The notes under the pieces were generated by a model. It ran no database searches and was not told where the DNA came from. It saw only the letters and a list, made by a program, of their open reading frames with translations. DNA of 64,000 nt, taken from Nitrospira sp. GTDB taxonomy: Bacteria; Nitrospirota; Nitrospiria; Nitrospirales; Nitrospiraceae. This document shows, piece by piece, positions 52,225 through 61,761 of the stretch. Both the position numbers and the translations under genes were made by a program. Position 1 is the stretch's first letter. The number at the start of each line of letters is the position of its first letter. Location: NCBI GenBank assembly GCA_005116745.1, contig SWDS01000002.1, forward strand, positions 491,221 to 555,220, read 5' to 3'.

Positions 52225-55002
52225 TCAACGTAACTCTTGGACCTTTGATAGGGCCTCTTCCAATGTCGAGGCATAGAGGCTCATCATCAGCGCCCCGCTT
52301 AATTGCAGCACTGTACGGACGTGGTCGTTCCCCCCACAGACCACGACTCTCCCGTCGGTTCGGGTCATCGCCATTGCGGTTTTTAGGATTACCCGAAGCC
52401 CAATCGAGGAAATGTACGAAATGCGAGAGAGATCCAGCACGATCTGCCGTTCCCCCTGCCCGATGTGGTCCATCAAGATCTGTTCGACCTCCGGTGCGCT
52501 GTTCGTGTCAAAGCGGGTCTGTGGCGTGACGATCATCACGGCCCCACTCCGGCGTGACTCGACATTCTTGTCGATGTTCCTTGGATCTTTGTGTGAGGGA
52601 AGCGGCAGCCGCTCGACATCGAACGAGCGGATCTCGGTCTTGTCAGGAGCCTTCATGGTAGTGGACGTTTTAGCTACCAACTGTTTTTTCACTGTCAAGA
52701 CGTTGCGCCCCACAGTGCGATGGTACGATACCTCATCAAACATGGAGCGCACCAAGTGAATGCCCAGACCACCGATCTCGCGCTCATGAAGCAGGAGCGA
52801 CAGATCAGGAGGCGCGACTGTTAGCGGGTTGAAGGGAATGCCATCATCCATAATGGTGAAAATGACGCAGGTATCACGCACTTCGCCTTCGACCTCAATG
52901 TGATGCTCCGTCGGGTCGTTGGGGAAGGCATATTGCACCACATTGTTGAGCAGATCATCCAGCGCCATATTGAGGGTCGGAATGAGCGGCTTGGCTGTTT
53001 CCCATTGTGCCACATACTGCTCAAAGGCCATCTGGAGGTCCGGAATGGCCATCAATTGATTGGGCATCGTTCGGCGGAAGACCCGAGCTGCCACATCGGA
53101 CGGGGCGACCCCGTGATACCGCAGTCCCAGCATGGTGATATCGTCCGCCTGCGGGACCTCGCCCGCAAAATTTCTCACTGCCTGCATGACTTCACCGAGG
53201 CGATTGACGACTGAGACAGCCTGGGATTTCGCGAGGACTGATTTTAGCCGGTCGTTACCGAACAGTTCGCGCCGCCGATTATCCGCTTCGGTAACCCCAT
53301 CAGTGTACAAGAAGAGCTCATCTCCTGGACCCAATTGGATGGTCGTCTCCTTAAAGGCGATGCCCGCCATGGGACCGACCATAGGTCCGTTGATGCCCGT
53401 CAGCCACTCAAACTGTCCATCCTGCCGTTTCAGCAGAGGAGGATTATGGCCGGCGTTCGTCGTGACGAGCGAGCCATTGCGGAGATTCAAGATACCGAGA
53501 TACAAGGTCACAAACATGCAGGAATCGTTGTCCGCACTCAGCGCATCGTTGACATGCGTGACGATACTGGCAGGTGAGGGATCGGAGGCCGCCAGTGTCT
53601 TCACCATAATCTTGGTCATGGCCATAAAGAGCGCGGCTGGGACACCGTTGCCCGATACATCGCCAATCACGAAACAGAGCCGATGCTCATCGACCAGGAA
53701 GAAATCATAGAGGTCGCCACCGACCTCCAGCGCCGGTTCGAGCACCGCGTAGAGTTCGATCTCCCTCCGATCCGGGAAAGCCGGGAATATGCGTGGGAGC
53801 ATACTCCGTTGAATGTCCCGACCGACATTCAGTTCTTCCTGCATGCGGGCCTTCGCAGCCTCCACGACCGCCAACGAATCCGCGAGCCGCGCATTGGCAT
53901 CTTCGGCAGCCTGTTCGGCATTTTTCAGAGCCGTAATGTCGGTCGCGATAAAGACGATCCCGCCATCATGCGTCTTCCGCTCATTGATTTGAAGCCACTC
54001 TCCACTGGACCGGTATTGGATGTAGGGTGTGACAGGATTTCGATGTACGTCCAGGCGCCAATGCATCCAGGGTTCAACCTTTCCGATCGCCGCTGGAATA
54101 TCGCCGCGTTCAGCAGTCCGGAGAACGATCGATTCGAACGAGTCGCCTGCTTGAACTTCCGGCCCAGTCCCAGACATGACTTCACGATATTTGCGATTAC
54201 AGATGACTAGACGGTCGTCCACGTCGAAGAGAGCAAACCATTGGGGGACGCTTTCGATGGCTTCGATCAGTCGAGCATGGCTATCGCGTGCCAGGCTTGA
54301 TGCCGCCGTCACTTGCCGATCAATGATGGCCAGGAGTGTCGAGAGTGAGACGGCGACCACCGCGAGGAGATCAACCTCGATTCCAGGCGGTGGAGCACTG
54401 GACGCGATGCCGGACATAGCGTACGTCGGAATCATCCCGATGAAGTGGGACCCAGATAGCGCAAGTCCCATGGCGCTCGCCTTTTCTGTCACTCGCCAGT
54501 TTCTGTGCGTGATATTCCACGATCCGATCACGATGCCGATAATACTGAGTGCCACGATCCCAACCGTCGACAGCACAAAGAGGAACAAATCATTCTGGAG
54601 ATCGATCGGCTGGTGGACCGCCATCATACTGGCGAAATGAGTCAGGGTCATGCAGCCACCCATCAGCATGCCTCCGGAGATGAGGCGCATCCGACTGTCG
54701 GCATGACTGCTGATCAGGTATACGGCGACGGCTCCTGTCGCCCCGGCGGAGAGAAACGAAAGCACGGCCAGTCCTGAATCCTGGGCTGCTGAGACCGAGG
54801 GACAGAATGCCAGATTGCCGATGTAGTGAATCGCCCAGATTTCAAGACCCGCGGCGACGGCACCGATCGTCAGCCATCGGAACCTGACGGGGCCTTGATC
54901 AGGAGCGCGCATCCGTTCGGCGATGCTGAGGATGACATAGGCAGCCGAGCCACCCAGCAGCAACGAGGACACACCGAGCAAGGGATCGCACATTCCGAGC
55001 AA
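52225..55002 (-). CDS. MHYT-PAS-SpoIIE phosphatase-HATPase-STAS signalling protein
   Basis: A 925-residue membrane protein combining a full partner-switch. Residues about 1-225 form an MHYT sensor with seven spans; the motif histidines appear in LEIWAIHYIGN, MTLTHFASM and SGSHFIGMIPTYAM. A PAS-like domain follows (about 240-365). Residues about 405-625 are a SpoIIE/PP2C phosphatase (GGDLYDFFLV, VIGDVSGNGVPAALFM, NAGHNPPL). Residues about 665-790 are an RsbW-like ATPase (LDDLLNNVVQYAF, DDGIPFNP, GGLGIHLVRS). A STAS domain with SYISSIGLRV ends the chain. MHYT proteins are thought to sense gases or copper. It probably controls the downstream STAS protein. All domains in one chain is unusual. Confidence 0.88.
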   Translation of the reverse strand: MLGMCDPLLGVSSLLLGGSAAYVILSIAERMRAPDQGPVRFRWLTIGAVAAGLEIWAIHYIGNLAFCPSVSAAQDSGLAVLSFLSAGATGAVAVYLISSHADSRMRLISGGMLMGGCMTLTHFASMMAVHQPIDLQNDLFLFVLSTVGIVALSIIGIVIGSWNITHRNWRVTEKASAMGLALSGSHFIGMIPTYAMSGIASSAPPPGIEVDLLAVVAVSLSTLLAIIDRQVTAASSLARDSHARLIEAIESVPQWFALFDVDDRLVICNRKYREVMSGTGPEVQAGDSFESIVLRTAERGDIPAAIGKVEPWMHWRLDVHRNPVTPYIQYRSSGEWLQINERKTHDGGIVFIATDITALKNAEQAAEDANARLADSLAVVEAAKARMQEELNVGRDIQRSMLPRIFPAFPDRREIELYAVLEPALEVGGDLYDFFLVDEHRLCFVIGDVSGNGVPAALFMAMTKIMVKTLAASDPSPASIVTHVNDALSADNDSCMFVTLYLGILNLRNGSLVTTNAGHNPPLLKRQDGQFEWLTGINGPMVGPMAGIAFKETTIQLGPGDELFLYTDGVTEADNRRRELFGNDRLKSVLAKSQAVSVVNRLGEVMQAVRNFAGEVPQADDITMLGLRYHGVAPSDVAARVFRRTMPNQLMAIPDLQMAFEQYVAQWETAKPLIPTLNMALDDLLNNVVQYAFPNDPTEHHIEVEGEVRDTCVIFTIMDDGIPFNPLTVAPPDLSLLLHEREIGGLGIHLVRSMFDEVSYHRTVGRNVLTVKKQLVAKTSTTMKAPDKTEIRSFDVERLPLPSHKDPRNIDKNVESRRSGAVMIVTPQTRFDTNSAPEVEQILMDHIGQGERQIVLDLSRISYISSIGLRVILKTAMAMTRTDGRVVVCGGNDHVRTVLQLSGALMMSLYASTLEEALSKVQELR

Positions 55003-55198
55003 CAGTGAAGCTCCTGTTAGGACGTTCGTTCCATGCGCGGATCAGCCATCATGACACGCGCGTTCGAATTGTCGGCGGTTGCGCCAAGGCGGAGGAGAGG
55101 ATCCCTCGAACCTGGCCGTATCACCTACCATGAGAAGTCGCAGCTCGCAAGCAAGAGGGCGCCACGGTACTTCTTCACAGGATGTATCACAACTGCCG

Positions 55199-56206
55199 CT
55201 ACTGCACCGGTTGATTGAGGCGGTCCCAACGTGGAGTCCTCGAGCCGAGATCAACAGACCAATAAATACACATCGCTTGCCCTAGAATGTGCTCCTTGCT
55301 GATCGGTCCCAAAAATCGGCTATCCAGACTCTCCTCCCGATTGTCACCCAAGACGAAATAGCTGTTGGGAGGTACGGTGACAGGCCCAAGGTTATCACGG
55401 ACGTTTCCAGACAGGCTCGATGCGTCGGTATGTTCCACATAGGGCTCGGTCAAGGCTTCTTCGTTCACCGAGACCACCTGATTGTGAACTTCGATCCGAT
55501 CGCCAGGAACCCCGATCACGCGATGGAGAAAAAGTGTCCCATTGCTGTCTGGATAGCGATAGACGACGACTTCGCCGCGTTGAGGTTCTGCAGCATGATA
55601 CGCAGCCCTATGCGCGATCACATGGTCTCCCGGCAAGAGCGCCGGGACCATCGCCTCATGTGAGATCTGGAACCGATGTGACCAGGCCCGTACCGCAGGC
55701 AACAGGTCCGGCAGGCGGTCCGTCACAAAATTCCAGCGGAGTTCTTGCATTCTGGACGTCGGGCTGAGAACTTCATTGTCATACCCCTCGACCAATCGCC
55801 GGGCTTCTGGAACCGACAACATTGAGGCATAGTATTGCGCGAGATGGTGCTCCCAGAACTGTTCCGGGGCCAGATCGAACAGCATGACTTTGAGTGATCG
55901 CACAAATGACTGCGCGATGCGCTCCTTCTCGGATGGCGTGAATGGACTGGTCAGATCAGACTCGATCTCTAGCTGGTGGCTGAATCCCGCAACATCGGCT
56001 TGGTCCGCAATAGACTGGTACAAACGATCCGATACCACCTCCAGGCTGGCCAACTGGTGAAATACAGCCTGTGACTCGCTGGTACTGTCAGTGGGAGGCA
56101 CAGGAGCCGTGCTGCATCCAGTCCAGAGGCCACTCCATGCGATAAGCAGGCAGAGAGCAACGTGATTCGAAGATCGCCCAAAGGGGTGGGACAGATAGGA
56201 GAGCAT
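55199..56206 (-). CDS. Lipoprotein with a signal-peptidase-I-like domain lacking the catalytic serine
   Basis: A 335-residue protein. Residues 1-31 are a lipoprotein signal with lipobox LWTGC (C31). Residues about 45-170 are a helical domain (FVRSLKVMLFDLAPEQFWEH) of unknown function. Residues about 175-325 are clearly S26/signal-peptidase-like: SHEAMVPALLPGDHV, VVVYRYP, LHRVIGVPGDRIEV and the VLGDNREESLDSRF box D/E. Box B normally has a serine before M; here it is alanine (A185, codon gcg on the coding strand). The base position is histidine H228 rather than lysine, as in ER-type enzymes. Secretion activity is therefore unlikely; binding is possible. Gene uses ATG at 56206. Confidence 0.8.
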   Translation of the reverse strand: MLSYLSHPFGRSSNHVALCLLIAWSGLWTGCSTAPVPPTDSTSESQAVFHQLASLEVVSDRLYQSIADQADVAGFSHQLEIESDLTSPFTPSEKERIAQSFVRSLKVMLFDLAPEQFWEHHLAQYYASMLSVPEARRLVEGYDNEVLSPTSRMQELRWNFVTDRLPDLLPAVRAWSHRFQISHEAMVPALLPGDHVIAHRAAYHAAEPQRGEVVVYRYPDSNGTLFLHRVIGVPGDRIEVHNQVVSVNEEALTEPYVEHTDASSLSGNVRDNLGPVTVPPNSYFVLGDNREESLDSRFLGPISKEHILGQAMCIYWSVDLGSRTPRWDRLNQPVQ

Positions 56207-56408
56207 TGGGAGGCTCAGTCAACGCTCCTCTCGTTCGTGAATCGCAGGAGGATACCGCACCGGGACCTAAGTAGGAAAGGGCATTCAGTCACAATCTGGG
56301 CAACGTGTCTGTGAGAGGGAGAGGCCAACCCTATCACCCGTTGCAGTGGGGATATCAGGCAATACACCGCAGCGGTTCTGAGCAGGCCGGGCACCGAGCC
56401 TTATCCGG

Positions 56409-57161
56409 CTATGTTCCGTGTTCGCCTAACCGACGGTGGAATAGCTCCAACGCCATGTCGTAGCAGATCCGGGCCGCTGCCGGATCATAGCGAGGACCTT
56501 CGTCGCGCATGAACGCGTGCGCAGCGTTGAACTCATGCCACTGGAAATGCGCGCCGGCATCGCTTAGCGCGTTGTAGATGAGCGCCCGCCCTTCGCGGGG
56601 AATGTGCGGGTCCTGTCGGCCCCAGATCATCAACAACTCCCCTGTAATCTTGCCGATTCGATCTAAGCTGTCGTCATGCGTGCCCTGCCCCAGGCCGCGT
56701 TTGTGGATGTCCGTGGCGTAGAAACAGGCAGCGGCCAGCACATCGGGCTGCATCGCCGCGCGAAATGCCAGATGTCCTCCGATGCAAATCCCGATCACTC
56801 CCAGCCTGCCTGTGCAGTGAGGTGACGATGCCAAATAGTCCAGTGCCGTGCGCGCATCGCCGTCATAGCTCGACAAGGTCTTCGTGATCTTATGTTGATT
56901 GCCGCGTGCCGCGCCCGCTTCGTCATAGGCTAATACCGTCCCGGCCGACTCCAGCTCGTGGTAAATTTCCGGCACGGCCACCACAAATCCATGGCTTGCC
57001 AGCATGGCCGCCATACGCCGGATCGGTCCCGTGACCTGGAAAATCTCCGAGTACAGGACAAGCCCAGGATAGCGTCCCTCCGCCACAGGGCGAACGAGAT
57101 AGGTCCGCATCGGCCCTGTCGGAGTCGTGAGATCAACCGAGTCAATGTCGGTAATAATCAA
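56409..57161 (-). CDS. Dienelactone hydrolase family protein
   Basis: An alpha/beta hydrolase of about 250 residues. The nucleophile elbow is GICIGGHLAF with cysteine in place of serine, as in true dienelactone hydrolases. The aspartate is in WGRQDPHIP and the histidine in NAAHAFMRDEG. The family opens lactone or hydroxy-acid rings in aromatic-compound breakdown, but many members have other substrates. I prefer a TTG start at 57161, six bases after GGAG; the alternative TTG at 57206 adds 15 residues. The upstream flavoprotein gene is 130 bases away on the same strand. Confidence 0.85.
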   Translation of the reverse strand: MIITDIDSVDLTTPTGPMRTYLVRPVAEGRYPGLVLYSEIFQVTGPIRRMAAMLASHGFVVAVPEIYHELESAGTVLAYDEAGAARGNQHKITKTLSSYDGDARTALDYLASSPHCTGRLGVIGICIGGHLAFRAAMQPDVLAAACFYATDIHKRGLGQGTHDDSLDRIGKITGELLMIWGRQDPHIPREGRALIYNALSDAGAHFQWHEFNAAHAFMRDEGPRYDPAAARICYDMALELFHRRLGEHGT

Positions 57162-57293
57162 AGGATACTCCAATGGCAATGAGCTGTTAGCCCGCGCACT
57201 TCTCAAGGACGATGCGGCATGAATCGAGTATAGAACAGCTCCGGCAAACCCCGTATGAACAATTGAAAATCTCCCACGACCAAATCTGCCCTC

Positions 57294-58487
57294 TTACGTC
57301 TGACCATCGCGTGGCCAAGCCGATCTGTGCCCTGCGCGTTTGAACCAGTGAGGTGTCAGAAGCTTGAGAAGGGTCCGGGGCCTGAACGCCAAATCTTGAT
57401 AGGTTCGCTTCCCGGTCATGACGTCCGTCACCACTTCACAGAGGCGTTGACCCTGTCGAGAAAACGCCCACGATCGGATGCGGGGACAGTCGTACAGCAG
57501 TCGAGCCAGCCCTCGTCCTGCTCGTAGTTCAGGAAGGATCGTCTCAGTGAGTGAACGGGTGTACTCACTTCGGACGGACTCCTCTTCAAACCGTCCGTCA
57601 ATCAACGATTGTGCGGCCATCAGACCACTTCGAATGGCGAATGAAATCCCTTCCCCTGTGACGGGATCGGCGAAGCCTGCGGCATCACCGACCAACAGGA
57701 TGCGCTTGTCGACGAATGGTCCTCGTCGTGGTCGAATGGGAATGACAAAGCCATGTCGCTCCACCCGTGTGACAGATCCGCAGCCGAGCACATTGAGATA
57801 GCGCGCCATCGAGGATTTGAGATCACTCCCCCGTTGTCTCGTCGACAGGACACCGATCGAGAGATGCTGTCGTTTGGGAAAAGCCCAGGCATACCCATGA
57901 GGCAGCAGATCAAAATCAAATCTCGCTGTGTTTTGAAACCTGTCCAACTGGTCAGGAGGCACCGTCACTTCATATTCAAGCGCCGGAATAAGGACGCGTC
58001 CGTCTGCGAGCCCCAGTGTACGTGCAACCGTGCTGAGCGCCCCGTCGGCTGCGATGACGAACTTGGTTTTCATCGAGCCCTTGTTTGTCGCGACTGTGAC
58101 GAAATCACTGTGGAACGACACGTTCTCGACGGCACATTGTTGGTGGACGACTGCTCCGGCTGCTTGCCCAGCGGAAAGAAGGGCATAATCAAACTGATCG
58201 CGCATCGTCATGGAGACGATCGGAGTCGGTCGATGAGTCGTGAAGGATAATCCGGCAGGAAGAAAATTGAGCTGTGCCGTATGGCAATCTTGTTCGACGA
58301 CATGACGCACATCTAAAGGCAGTGTCTGCATGGCCCGTCCCACGAGCCCGCCACCGCACGTTTTGTACCGCGGCAGGGCAGCCTTTTCGATGACGGCGAC
58401 CGTCACACCCGCTTTGGCCAGACCCCATGCCGCGCAAGCTCCGGCCGGTCCGCTGCCGACCACAATGACGTCATACGTGATGGACAT
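57294..58487 (-). CDS. Geranylgeranyl reductase-like FAD-dependent oxidoreductase
   Basis: A 397-residue flavoprotein. The FAD site GSGPAGACAAWGLAKAGVTV is at the start with TCGGGLVGRAMQ after it, a motif of the geranylgeranyl-reductase family. DADGALS-like AADGALSTVARTLG near 148 and LLVGDAAGFADPVTGEGI near 268 complete the FAD-binding set. Such enzymes saturate isoprenoid chains, for example in quinone or lipid synthesis. It could act on menaquinone or membrane lipids; substrate not fixed. The start at 58487 is normal for the family. No isoprenoid gene is adjacent. Confidence 0.87.
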   Translation of the reverse strand: MSITYDVIVVGSGPAGACAAWGLAKAGVTVAVIEKAALPRYKTCGGGLVGRAMQTLPLDVRHVVEQDCHTAQLNFLPAGLSFTTHRPTPIVSMTMRDQFDYALLSAGQAAGAVVHQQCAVENVSFHSDFVTVATNKGSMKTKFVIAADGALSTVARTLGLADGRVLIPALEYEVTVPPDQLDRFQNTARFDFDLLPHGYAWAFPKRQHLSIGVLSTRQRGSDLKSSMARYLNVLGCGSVTRVERHGFVIPIRPRRGPFVDKRILLVGDAAGFADPVTGEGISFAIRSGLMAAQSLIDGRFEEESVRSEYTRSLTETILPELRAGRGLARLLYDCPRIRSWAFSRQGQRLCEVVTDVMTGKRTYQDLAFRPRTLLKLLTPHWFKRAGHRSAWPRDGQT

Positions 58488-58837
58488 AGTTCAAGCCTGT
58501 GTCTGTTGCGATGAGGCATGCACCCTGCTGTACCTGATGCGACACAGATATGAATGCACGTTTCACGAAACACCTTTTTGGTCGTGGGTTGCCGTAGGAT
58601 ACCGCACCAGGTGCTGATGGGAAAGGTAATCTCATCACGACCGGGACGGCCATTCATTCAGCTGAGTAGCCGAGAATCCCCCTGCGTTGTGTCTCGATGA
58701 AAGGTCAGGCCATCTTCCGTCTTCAAATGTGGTAGCCTGTGGAGAGGGAAAACCGTCCCACACCTGTGTGTGGCAATCACGTTAGTTGTCTCCTTCACCC
58801 GCCACGCTTGGTGGGGGAATTGGGATACTGGGAATAT
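58488..58837. other. Divergent promoter region
   Basis: About 350 bases between the flavoprotein and the zinc protease, read in opposite directions. No gene is visible. It must contain the promoters of both genes; I cannot assign elements with confidence. Confidence 0.4.
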
Positions 58838-59524
58838 ATGGCAGGTTTCATTCTGCTCGTGATCATCGTCGGTCTGGTGATTCTCGGGCCACAATTCTGG
58901 ACTAAGCGGGTCTTTGCCAAGCATAGCGCCCCCCGTTCTGACTATCCGGGAACCGGGGCAGAATTGGCTCGGCATCTGCTCAATCGGTTTGACATGCAGC
59001 ACATCACCGTCGAACCGACTGAGACGGGCGACCACTACGATCCGGTCAGTAAAGCAGTCCGTCTGACACCCGCGATCTTCGAGGGGAAATCTCTCACGGC
59101 GATTACGATTGCCGCCCACGAAGTCGGGCATGCCATTCAAGACCATCAGGGGTATCAGCCGCTGGCGGAACGCACCAAACTCGTGCGAATCGCGCAAGGC
59201 GCGGAGAAGGTCGGGGCGGTCCTGATGATGGGGATTCCCATCGCGGCCGCAGTCGCGCGCACCCCGGCTGCGAGTGTCATTGTTCTGATGGCTGGACTGG
59301 CGACGATGGGGATTTCCACGCTGGTCCACCTCGTCACGCTTCCCGTCGAGTGGGACGCGAGCTTCCGGCGTGCCCTGCCCGTCCTCCGACAGGGCCAGTA
59401 CCTAACGCCTGACGATGAGCGGGGGGCTCGCAGCATCCTCACCGCTGCCGCCCTGACCTACGTGGCGGCCTCGCTCGCCAGTCTTCTCAACCTGTGGCGC
59501 TGGATCGCCTTCCTGCGGCGCTAG
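58838..59524 (+). CDS. YugP-type zinc metallopeptidase
   Basis: A 228-residue membrane protease. The zinc site is HEVGHAIQ near residue 94, which follows a conserved TPAIFEGKSLTAITIAAHE stretch. Membrane spans lie at about 2-19, 125-140, 143-165 and 197-215. A conserved SPVEWDAS-like element (LPVEWDASFRRAL near 178) supplies the family's third ligand region. The ATG at 58838 is chosen; the frame from 58739 adds a non-homologous leader. Related proteins are common in Firmicutes and others; substrate unknown. Encoded alone. Confidence 0.88.
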   Translation: MAGFILLVIIVGLVILGPQFWTKRVFAKHSAPRSDYPGTGAELARHLLNRFDMQHITVEPTETGDHYDPVSKAVRLTPAIFEGKSLTAITIAAHEVGHAIQDHQGYQPLAERTKLVRIAQGAEKVGAVLMMGIPIAAAVARTPAASVIVLMAGLATMGISTLVHLVTLPVEWDASFRRALPVLRQGQYLTPDDERGARSILTAAALTYVAASLASLLNLWRWIAFLRR

Positions 59525-59676
59525 GCCAGCCCCGGCACACAGGCTCGCTCATCATCAGATCTGGTCTAAGCTTCGTCGAGAGCCGCGGTGAAGGCGGGCA
59601 GACAGAATTTCGACTCGACCCGTTGTTCAGCTCAAGAGACTGCATTTGGGCGGTTGCTAGCGAGGACTGCGTCTCA

Positions 59677-60516
59677 TTACACGAGCTTTTGCTTGATCGC
59701 CGTCAGGTTCTCAGGGGTCGATCGCACGCGTATCGTGACTCCCTCGGCATCATAGTCTTCGGACAGGATCCGCATCCGAGTGCGGATCTCTGCCAGGATC
59801 TTTTGAGCTGTAAACGGAATATGTAATTCTTCGTCGATCATCTCGCTCTCAAAGTACTGCATGATGCGCTCATGCAACATCTTTAGATCGTCCTGGCTCC
59901 TCGTGGACAGACACACGGCATCGGGATATTCAGACTTCAGCAAGGCGATCGCGTCCGGGCCAAGCCGATCTTGCTTATTGAGCACCAAGAGACTGGGACT
60001 CTCCGTGGCGCCGACTTCGGCTAACACCTTCCGCGTCACCTCAAGTTGAGACCGGAAGGACGGATCTGAGGCATCGACGACAAATAGCACCAATGAGGCA
60101 CAGGCCGCTTCATCCAGCGTCGACTTGAACGAGGCCACCAGGTCATGCGGGAGTTTTTTGATGAATCCAACGGTATCGCTCATGAGCACTTTCGGACGTG
60201 TTTCGGGATAGAGTGGACGGATCGTGGTATCGAGTGTGGCGAACAACTTGTCGGCCACCAGCACATCGCTGCCCGTCATCGCTCGCATCAGCGAGGATTT
60301 GCCAGCATTGGTGTACCCGACAAGCGCGACGGTCAATTCATTGTCCCGTCTCGCGCGACGCGTGAGATGCTCGTCCCCGATGGCCGCTAATTCGGTTCTG
60401 AGCTCTTTCAGGCGATCACGAATTCTTCGCTTGTCGAGCCAACACCTTAGCCCAGCAGGGCTTGTAGTGTTGCACTTGGAGTTGGAACCTAAGCAGCCTA
60501 GATCTTCGGCGCACAC
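59677..60516 (-). pseudogene. hflX: HflX GTPase, 5'-truncated at an inverted repeat
   Basis: The frame contains the C-terminal two thirds of HflX, the ribosome-associated GTPase: GYTNAGKSSL (G1), DTVGFI (G3), NKQD (G4) and a C-terminal domain. Homology begins at LDKRRIRDRLKELR (about 60438); the N-terminal HflX domain of about 160 residues is missing. The 26 residues before that point (MCAEDLGCLGSNSKC) are not HflX-like. The break coincides with an inverted repeat at 60440-60472. Full HflX is about 370-430 aa. Translation of the remnant is possible, but function as a ribosome-rescue factor is doubtful. Confidence 0.72.
60440..60472. repeat. Inverted repeat at the HflX break point
   Basis: caacac (60440-60445) and agccc (60449-60453) pair with gggct (60458-60462) and gtgttg (60467-60472) around a short centre. 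It abuts the first HflX-like codon exactly. It may be the mark of a lost or excised element, or a hairpin that promoted a deletion. Confidence 0.5.
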
Positions 60517-60782
60517 CCCAAACTCGCTATTCCCGCCACCGGCTCGGTATCCGCCATGACCTGGGAAAAGGATACCGGTTCACTTGTCTGAAATAAGCGA
60601 CGAATTCAAAAGGTGGCATGCGACGTCTATTCGTAACATTCTACAGATGAGGCACTCGCGGATTACTCAACTTTTAAGGGCGCATCACTCCTCTCCCTCT
60701 GTTCAAACCGGGCTTCGCGCGCGCTCCATTTTCTATAGCACGCTAGACAGCAGGGCTTCCCTGAGTATAATGACATGGATTC

Positions 60783-61751
60783 ATGCCTATGATTGGACTT
60801 CTGGTACTACTCGTCGGTCTTCTGACACTCTTCTCTCATCCAACCTCGTCGTGGGCTGGGACGAAGTATGAGGAGGGCCTCAAGCAATTAGCGGATGGGG
60901 TGGCTGAAGGAGCCGCCAAGGTAAAAAAACAGCGCCTGGCTTTTCTCGACTTGATCGATGGAAAAGGGGAATCGACTCCGATGGGACAGTTCCTGGCCGA
61001 GGAACTCGGGACACAGATCATGGTGGCCGGTGAATTGACGGTGGTGGATCGCACCCTTGCGTACTCGACCCTGAAGAAGTTACACGTTGATCACATCGAC
61101 TCGGCCCACGCGAAGACCCTACAGCAGGCGGCCAAAGCGATACGCGCCGACCTGTTTGTGGACGGCGTCATCCTCGACACGCCCGATGGCCTGCAGGTCA
61201 CCCTACGGCTCATCAGCCCATCGAATGCCCAGCCGATCCGTGCGATACGAGGGATGCTGCCCAAAGCCGGCCCCTTGAATATGTTCTTTAAGAAAGAGGA
61301 AACTCCGCAACCGATCATGAGCATCAACAGTCCTAAAGAGGCTCCGACGCCGGTCGGTTTAGGGAGCTACCGGAACGAGTACTACGAAATGGTGATCCGA
61401 TCGATCGAACTGCAGGCCAACCGAGCCAAGGTGGATCTCACCATTGAAAACCTTTCCCGACGCGATCTGAAGGTCCTCTGTCGCTTACAGGAGACACTCC
61501 TGAAGGACGAACAAGGAACGGCTTGGCATCAAGGCGTGGGGGACAATCGAGAGGGGCTGTGTACCCATGGCATCGAACTCTCCCCTCGCCGGAAGGAACG
61601 GGCCGTCCTGACCTTCACCGGCTCATCGGAGACAGCCGCCACGCAATTCACACTTCATTTCAGCGAAATATTCCCTCGGCGAGACGCCTCCTTCGTCATC
61701 GATGGACTAAAGATTGGCTCGCCGTCGGAATCTACGCTGACGACACCGTAA
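60783..61751 (+). CDS. FlgO-like domain protein, exported
   Basis: A 322-residue protein with a signal peptide (about 1-25, [20 protein letters not shown], then WAGTKYEE). Residues about 50-155 form a FlgO-like domain ([47 protein letters not shown]), which in Vibrio associates with the flagellar outer membrane but which is spread among envelope proteins. The second half (about 195-320) is beta-rich, like a DUF4352-type domain. No flagellar genes are nearby, so an envelope role is likely. It is 10 bases before thiD, though a functional link is unlikely. Confidence 0.7.
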   Translation: MPMIGLLVLLVGLLTLFSHPTSSWAGTKYEEGLKQLADGVAEGAAKVKKQRLAFLDLIDGKGESTPMGQFLAEELGTQIMVAGELTVVDRTLAYSTLKKLHVDHIDSAHAKTLQQAAKAIRADLFVDGVILDTPDGLQVTLRLISPSNAQPIRAIRGMLPKAGPLNMFFKKEETPQPIMSINSPKEAPTPVGLGSYRNEYYEMVIRSIELQANRAKVDLTIENLSRRDLKVLCRLQETLLKDEQGTAWHQGVGDNREGLCTHGIELSPRRKERAVLTFTGSSETAATQFTLHFSEIFPRRDASFVIDGLKIGSPSESTLTTP

Positions 61752-61761
61752 AGGATCACTC

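Noticed and set aside
61700..61761. TPP riboswitch before thiD
   Set aside because: Only 10 bases separate thiD from the FlgO-like gene, and no ctgaga core is present.
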